DNA of 64,000 nucleotides from Volvox africanus (taxonomy: Eukaryota > Chlorophyta > Chlorophyceae > Chlamydomonadales > Volvocaceae): assembly GCA_030268105.1 (NCBI GenBank), contig BSDZ01000004.1, forward strand, positions 4,575,001 to 4,639,000. The letters run 5' to 3'. The notes beneath the pieces were generated by a model, which saw only the letters and a list, made by a program, of their open reading frames with translations, was not told where the DNA came from and made no database searches. Shown here piece after piece: positions 57,409 to 64,000 of the stretch. How positions within the stretch are numbered: position 1 is the first letter of the stretch; every line of letters starts with the position of its first letter. Position numbers and translations under genes: made by a program.

Positions 57409-59193
57409 TTATGCTGGGAAACTAGGTCTCAATACTACTGTTGAACAATCCATTTCCGTATAGGACGCAGGGAGTCCGCCGCTGTCGCTGGTAACGGCTA
57501 CAACTATGCTCTTAATCCCGTAACTAATCGGAGGGCAAAACGGCCTGGGAATTTCAGGCGACTTCAAGCCAAGAATGAGGTACCGCCACCCCCACGTGAT
57601 GCCAGTCAGCTTGTCCTGGATCTTGACAGCTTCTTCCTGGCTGGTAAATGACCCGCACACGGTCACTGTAGTTGGCTTGGGCGGATTAGATGTCGTAACG
57701 CAGCTCGCCAGGGCAAAAGGAATGGCGATTTGTGCGCCAGTTTCCACAGCTGCTGTGGTTAGATTCTTCGCCATCCAATCAGCGGCGTCCTCGCAGCTGA
57801 TATTCTTCCCAACGGCGTATCCAATGGCCCCGGACGCATCCAGAAGGGAAACCAAGGACACGAAACCGCAAACCTGGCTGGTCGAGAGAAGAGACGGAGG
57901 GATGGGAGATGGCACTGGAGACGGAGGGATGGGAGATGTCTGAGGAAATGGCTTCGGAGATGGCCTCGGAGATGGCCTCGGAGATGGCCTCGGAGATGGC
58001 TTCGGAGATGGCTTGGGAGATGGCTTCGGAGATGGCTTCGGAGATGGCTTCGGAGACGGTGGGGGCTGCCAGGAAGGGCGTGGTGGTGTCGGCAATTGAC
58101 GAGTACTGGGAGGCGAGCGCTGTGGCGAGGGCATAGGCTGCTTGACCGGCGGTGACGAGTTGCGGCGGTCTGTGGCAACAAGCACCCGCTCCAGCAGGTT
58201 TGCCCGCCGATGTCGCGGTCCCAAAACAGGGCACCCCGCTGCAGTTGCTTCAAAGTCGCTGCTGTTATCCGACGATTTAGCAGCCACCGCAAACCTGGAG
58301 GAGCAGCGGCATGAGGCAGACAGTGTACATGACATATGGGTGCGAAGTTTACAGTGAACACCATTTGCAGCTTACGCTCGCGAGCAAGCACTCAAATATA
58401 CGCATGAGGAGCAAATCTGCACAAGAGCCGCTTCCCGAATGCATGAGGGGTGTATAACTGCACCAACCTGCAATCAGCGGGGCCGTTGCACATCATTTTT
58501 GCGGCGCTTGGGCAATGCTGCCTTGTGCTGCTGGTGGTAAAGCAAATAGTAGCGCCGTTCAAAGTGCTGTACTCGGCTGCCAGGCCGAAGATGCGGATGT
58601 GGATGCCAGCAAGATGGTCTCCCCCAATAACACCTGCATCCATCCATGTATGCACAGCAGCGGGTTAATCCCCTACTCACGTGCAAGTTGAAATGTATAA
58701 TCTATACACGCACACAATCAATCTGCGTATGCCGTCGTAGAATGCACAACTGTACCTGGAAGACTGGATAGCTCGGACCTTTCTTCCCAGTGCTCCCAGC
58801 GACTCCCATTGACTTCCACGCGGCTGATCGCCGGGGGCTGCTCCAGGCACTGGGGTCCTGCATTAGGCATATATGATCGGTCTGTTACTGGTCGTTCACA
58901 GAAAGTTCTCTATTCCATTCCTATTTCATTCGGTAACCGGAATCGTCGGTGATGAGGATATGAAGATGCACCAGCGCAGAGCTGCCTGGTTGCTGCGCTA
59001 TCCTCATGGTGTCCTTTAAATAATGGCTGCGTAGGCATCTATATCATCACATGATGATGTCGTCATCAACCCACCTGCAGAGTGTAGGTATAGGCTGTCC
59101 ACGCGGTCTTGCATCAGGGCCTCACAGCAGGGGCTGATGGTGTCGCATCCCCGAAAGCTGACGGAGAAGCAGTGCTTGCCGCCAGCATCGGAG
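57409..59193 (-). CDS. Gene B: truncated duplicate of the pherophorin-like gene A
   Basis: Exons equivalent to gene A exons 3-6 are 59193-59075, 58857-58756, 58633-58468 and 58294-57409, in the same phases. The N-domain is nearly identical to gene A. The hinge differs: it is longer and regular, with PSPKPSPKPSPK and PSPRPSPRPSPR repeats made of 12-bp units at about 57950-58060. The C-terminal region is shared up to WRYLILG and then diverges, keeping only PFCPP and a later C-S. The frame is open to its own stop. The duplicated block ends at 59319, inside the intron before exon 3. I find no signal-peptide or exon-2 equivalent to its right, so it is either 5'-truncated or uses unrelated first exons. 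Confidence 0.62.
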
Positions 59194-59319
59194 CTCTGCA
59201 CGCAGGGCGCACGGTTATGGCGCCAACTAAGAACCATCATTAGGTAGCTAGACAGGCAGGGCTGCTGGTGCACATACAGTGGCGAGAAACAGAGCCCCGC
59301 CAGGCGGCAAATGAAATCA
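57562..59319. repeat. Segmental duplication, copy B
   Basis: Partner of 49867-51582. The right edge is sharp at 59319 (shared AAATGAAATCA, then TCTCG here versus GGCCA in copy A). The copies are in direct orientation, about 7.7 kb apart, with transposon debris between them. Confidence 0.9.
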
Positions 59320-62300
59320 TCTCGATTACGGTGCTGAGTAAACAGAATATGCTGTGTAGTTATATGAACAGAATATGCTGTGTTGTGTATGCTTTGTGTT
59401 CACAGACGTCGAGGTCAGGTCGTCGGAGTATGGCTTATACCCAGCTCCAGAAACAATTGAATGCGCCCCGGGTGCAAACTGGCTAAGGAAGCCTTTCGGG
59501 TTCTTTCTCTATTGGACGAGGTCAAACTATATAGCATGCTTGACGAAAGGGGACCTGAACTGCAATAGCGCGCCCACCTGGACGAAGTTTGCATATCTTA
59601 GGTCGTAGGGCAAGCAGTCACATCTATTCCTGCAGGGGCATGAATAGGGTGGCCAGGGGTGGCCACAAAAGATCATTTGGCGTCGCAACAAACTGCCGAT
59701 ACGTAAGTGTATATGCAGATGATAAAGTTTGTAAGACAGACCACGTCGATGTCTTGGGTGAGTCGTATCCTACATAACACTTCCGGGTTCTTTACGCTAT
59801 GACCCTCTAGGACTCATTCGGGCTCGTCCGCGCTAATCCCTGCTGTTCGGTGTGCGATTACGAGCACGGATTCAGCGCGTAAATTATATCCGCTTGATTT
59901 TCACGTTATAAATGCTGTTTCGTTGCTGCTTTTGTTTCCTGGTAACTCATGGAGCCAAGCTGTTACGACGACGGCGGCAAGTATTCGCCATCATGGCCAT
60001 GGCTGTACATTCACCGCAAGCATCTGGGGATCATTAGCTTTGATCAACGTCCTTTATCGTACAAGAAATGCAGCGTCAGTGTTCCGTGCGCAATGAAAGC
60101 ACAGCGGGCCGGTGCGTGTATTGCGATGAATTCTACAAGCCTTGCCCATTTAAAATCCATAATCCTAGAAAGATTGAAGCCTTTATATATGCCTTGATAT
60201 GTGGAAACCTTTTGGGTTCACGAATACTGGAAGCACCTTCATCAAATAAAAGCCGAGCTAGATAGGCTGCAGGGCGCGACACCTTACCTACCGAACTTCA
60301 AGCAACAAAATCAAAAGGAAGGAAGTAGGAATATCATAGGATCTAAATCAGTTTAAGGCCCCAAAAACATCGTCCATTCGGGATAACGATTCATATTCCC
60401 GCCGTTCTCTTTCCAACTAACATCATCCAAATAAAACCACTCTTAAAAGGCAATGAATGCACTCACGCAAGCAAATTCCCGTGCGCGGCCCTCTAAAACA
60501 TTACTTGTGTAGGGACACCATCGATGCTTGGCCAGCAGATGTGCGTGCAGAAGCGACGTACTTGACTCCCGTCATGTACCAAACTGTTGGGATTTCAATA
60601 GGGGAAAACCGTATGAGCGTGCAGGATAGTGATGGACTGATGCATTGCCACCGTATCAAATTAGTTACATAATTAGCTATCCACATGCAAATACGCACAG
60701 CGTTCTGTTGTCCAAACAAGCTTGCGGCTTACCTGAAAAAAGTAGCTTCAGCAGAAGCAGACGACCTCCCGATGAAACTGTCGTCATCTTAGAGCTTGAC
60801 GGTTTACAGTGACTTGCAGGTCGTAATGATCTAAGATACTAATAATCAAGGCATGTAACGTAAAAAATGATGATAGCCTTTACAGGTTTTGCGCTGCATG
60901 CACGCTTTCATGGACGATCGAGTGTTTTGTGGCAGCTTATGAACTATCATGTTTCTATGTCGTACCTGCGTCCTGCATAATAGCTAGGTTAGGATACAAA
61001 ATGTGTTCTGAAACTGGCCGCAGATCCGTTCCAGAATTTATGGAGTAGTCATAACGAATAGAAAGTTTTACAGGATAGCAGGTTTATTCCAAAGGCAGGG
61101 GCCGAGGCACCAGTGCGATATTGCTGCACAGTGCAGATATGTTAAAGTTCGTCTCACTCTCACTCATTACACGTCTCACCCCGATTGAAATGCAATATAA
61201 TTCATTAATATCCAGGTACTGAGGCTCAGCCAGTGGAATAACCATTTGGCATGAACAACTCAGGTACGTCGAGTAGGATGGCGCTTAAACAGGCATAAGC
61301 CGTACTGCGCATTATTATGGGCAGGGTTTCTGTCACATCTCATTCCACATCTCCTAGAATGGCATTTTGACGACGAATGGCTTTGAGGAATATTAGCTTT
61401 CCATCGATGGCGTATTCCTTAGTAGGTAACTTAAAGGAGCGCTGCCGTAAGCAAAAACGCATGCGGAACCGGTGCGCACGCCAGCAGTTCGCCACCGCGG
61501 TCAGGGCTTCGCTTCACTATGCCTGTTCGAGCCAAGACATCAGACAAATTGATACATGTTGCGCAGCTTCACCTGACGTGACGGGATAACGAATTAGCGC
61601 ATGGGCCCAGACGAATCCAACAAAGTTTTGCATGGTCCTATTTGACATCAAGCTACAGTGGTGACCATCGGATAAACCAAACTGATTCTCGGCACCAATT
61701 GTTACAACCGTTTCGTCAAAATCATTACTGTGTGTACGTCAATTCCGTGGGTCCCACCATATCAAGATACCAGGCGATATCGCAGCTTTCTCAGGCACAT
61801 GGAAATGCTTCCTTAGAAAGCCACGGAAGCAAGCGAATAATTATTAACGTTTCGTTTCATGTATACAAAAAGTGAATATGTGAAGGAAAAAACGTCAAGG
61901 AGGATTGTGTCATTCTGCAAGGAGTGCAAAATGAATGGCGAAAGAACTAGAAACGATTCATTCTGGTTTGTAATTCTGGAAAAAGTCTTGATAATAAAGC
62001 GATAAGAATGACAGAAGATGATTTTGGAACGGTAATTGATGTTGAAACTTATTATGTTGTCGACGGTGGACCACGTCGTCCTGTGGCAAGGCAACTTTAC
62101 GAATGCCTGATAATCAAGAAATAGTAAATCTTCGTGTTCTTCATGTTAATTCACTGAACATTTCATTTATTTGGTGGATACAGGGACCTTGGCCCACCAC
62201 GCATCTCCTTTGGCCTCATCAGAGCCCATTTGGGAATGGCCCTCCGAACGCAATCGTAGATGTCCCCCGACACACACCTGCTCTCTCAATTCCAGCTCTG

Positions 62301-62542
62301 CACGGCATAATGAACCTGATGCACCACCTCTAAATAATACGCAATAATACAACCCGCGGCGTCCTGGTCCCCTGACTAGCCCTCACGCCCCACGCCACCT
62401 GCACAGCACCCGCTTATCTCAACTCCGCCGTCGCTGACAGTAGAACGAAAAAACCGATTCCTCTCCAAAGACATCACATCCCAAACGTACACTAGTTTAT
62501 ATTCTGTCGATGACAAACTCTCTGCAACTGATGAGCGAATCG
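59320..62542. other. Spacer between gene B and gene D
   Basis: No complete gene is recognised. Plus-strand frames at 59405-59608 and 59949-60265 look partly protein-like. The remainder (60270-62540) has only short, motif-free frames on both strands. Confidence 0.4.
59949..60265 (+). pseudogene. Plus-strand coding-like relic, family unknown
   Basis: The first frame opens MEPSCYDDGGKYSPSWPWLY and runs about 40 codons. The protein-like reading then continues in another frame with GRCVYCDEFYKPCPF, KIHNPRKIEAFIYALICGN and a stop at 60265. The C-x2-C ... C spacing could be a metal-binding knuckle, but I recognise no family. The change of frame without a clear intron suggests decay. Confidence 0.25.
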
Positions 62543-62992
62543 TTAAGTATAGCAGCATATGCTCTGACAAAAAAGGAATTGCCACGGACTTCTTTACTGG
62601 TGGATGCTGATAACCTCTTCCTATATAATGAACGTGGGACAACACTTGTTATTCGACGAGAAGATGCTGGCCTACGCGGCAACGGTGTTCACGGGTGGGG
62701 GGGAGATCGGGGCACAAATGCGTTTAGGCTGCCTTAAACAGCCTAATCGTGTACTGTCCCTGCTGCACTGCTGTAAGTCGAGCTGTGACTAACAGCGCCA
62801 AGCTAGCAATATGGAATGCATGTCCAGTTACTAGTGTCAAGTATATGCAAAAAGGTCCTTAGCCGGAGACTTAGCACGTGCGGCGTCTGCAGTAGTCAAG
62901 GCTTCTTAGCACCCGGGTAGTAAATGCTCAAGAAAAGCGGCAGTGTGGAAATACAGTTCACAGCGGGGTATCTGCTGCCCAAATTGACACAC

Positions 62993-64000
62993 CTGGCATC
63001 GATCTCCGGAGCAAAGACCCTCGGGGGTGCTGCAGGACCCCGGCAGCGTGTATCTGCAGCGAATACACACAAAGGATGGGTTTATGCGCCAGGACTCGCA
63101 GACGTAGGTTTCGTGTGTGAGTGTCGGGGGAAAGTGGCTGTTGTGGTTAGGCCCGTTTTCCTCGCCCGCAATGGGACCTGATGTGTGGCGCTCGCGAGGT
63201 GCAAACGCCGTATTTCCGCACACTGGTTGGTGCAACTGACCATGCATGCACACAATTACCGGACCCCCCTTCTGTGCGAAGGCCCGCAGCATGTGGCCGA
63301 AACATCGATTAAGTGAAGTCGAGGGTATGCCTTATTTGTCATGTCGACAACTTACACGCAGAGGCGGGTTCCGACAGGTTCGTCCAAACTGTACGGGAAG
63401 AGAGCGGACGGGGAATGTGAAGAAATCAAGGAAGCAAGAAATCAGCCAAGTGATTAGAAATGTCGAATCATACTGAGGTTTGAGATCTGCCCCTGGGGGA
63501 AGGAGGGACTATCCAGGATTAGGACCGCATGGGCACAGTATAAGCATCCGAATCCTCTTACGAGTGCGAAATGCGCCTCAACACCTTCTTGCGTTAGTAG
63601 TTCGGCTGTTTACGGTACAACTCAGCGGTACCTATCAAACCCGCCACTCACGTCGACAGCTTGACGACCTTTAGCGACGTGAAGCCCGGGTAGAAGTTCC
63701 GGCTGTACGAGACCTCTTTGTCACCCACGGTGACGCGCCTGACGGCGCCCTGACATGATGTCTTGATTAAGAACTCAACCTGTGTGGGACCGTTGAGGTT
63801 GGGGTAGGGTACCGTAGAGGGAAACTTAGGGTTTTGAGGTTTGTTTGAAGCTGAAGGTTTGGAAGAATTAAATCTGCACGTACGTATGGCTGACTCCCTA
63901 GGTAACAGATGTGTGTATGTGGGACATATGGGTAGATGACCACGTAGGGTTGGGCCTACAGGCCTACAGGAACAGCATGAAACGCACCTTCGCTACATCC
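62993..64000 (-). CDS. Gene D: 3' part of a pherophorin gene, cut by the window edge
   Basis: Exons are 64000-63988 (last codons, DVAK), 63779-63652, 63388-63356 and 63053-62993, with phases 0, 2, 2 and 0. The joined reading gives DVAK-VEFLIKTSCQGAVRRVTVG, then GFTSLKVVKLST, LDEPVGTRLCV, YTLPGSCSTPEGLC and SGDRCQ. This is the complete second part of a pherophorin domain with its V-x-F-L-x-K-x-x-C, G-T-x-L-C and P-E-x-L-C-x-G-x-x-C motifs. None of these exons has an ATG. The terminal exon is uncertain. A strong acceptor (CTTTTTTGTCAG) at 62564 gives SICCYT and a stop at 62543. Reading through the donor at 62992 would instead end at 62906. Confidence 0.78.
63356..63388 (-). CDS. 33-bp micro-exon of gene D
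   Basis: It is bounded by acceptor TTCCCGTACAG and donor CTGCGT|GTAAGT. It encodes LDEPVGTRLC plus two split codons, phase 2 in and 2 out. Without it the G-T-x-L-C strand of the domain would be missing, and the flanking exons would still join in frame. That supports its reality and means it could be skipped without a frameshift. Confidence 0.7.

Noticed and set aside
62604..62792. Plus-strand frame with HLLFDEKMLAYAATVFTGGG
   Set aside because: Protein-like for about 35 codons, but with no acceptor, donor or family match. It overlaps the 3' region of gene D on the other strand.

Overview
The window looks like nuclear DNA of a volvocine green alga (Chlamydomonas/Gonium/Volvox group). The evidence is several intron-rich genes on the minus strand whose conceptual exons carry the cysteine pattern of pherophorins, the secreted hydroxyproline-rich glycoproteins that build volvocine cell walls and extracellular matrix. 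Supporting signs are SPP/SPPP/SPKP proline rods, short introns with GTGCGT/GTGAGT-like donors, and dinucleotide satellites. I see no bacterial or organellar features. The species cannot be named from the sequence.

The outstanding object is one minus-strand gene covering about 0.6-42 kb. It has two N-terminal pherophorin-domain exons (42019-41924, 41472-41306). These are followed by a single uninterrupted exon of 38,091 bases (40597-2507, 12,697 codons) that is almost pure proline and serine, and then by two C-terminal pherophorin-domain exons (2364-2194, 706-579). The gene runs off the left edge. Most of the giant exon is a tandem array of about 68 units of 540 bp (180 residues). Every length variant (462, 507, 528, 558) is a multiple of three, so one frame stays open for 38 kb. 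The family is known, but a rod this long is far outside its usual size and is the most likely undescribed system here.

The rest is a minus-strand cluster of relatives. A pherophorin-like fragment with a separate signal-peptide-like exon lies at 44.3-45.4 kb. A complete six-exon pherophorin-like gene lies at 49.7-52.5 kb (gene A). A recently duplicated, 5'-truncated copy lies at 57.4-59.2 kb (gene B). The 3' part of another pherophorin gene lies at 63.0-64.0 kb (gene D), including a 33-bp micro-exon. A weak terminal-exon candidate lies near 53.0 kb.

Between the genes are transposon debris (a frame-broken copia-like integrase tail at 53.6-54.0 kb and other coding relics), an inverted-repeat element at 12-270 whose arm recurs at 42.8, 48.9 and 57.2 kb, microsatellites, and long stretches in which I see no gene. 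Exon limits are my reading of splice signals and reading phase; no transcript data were available.
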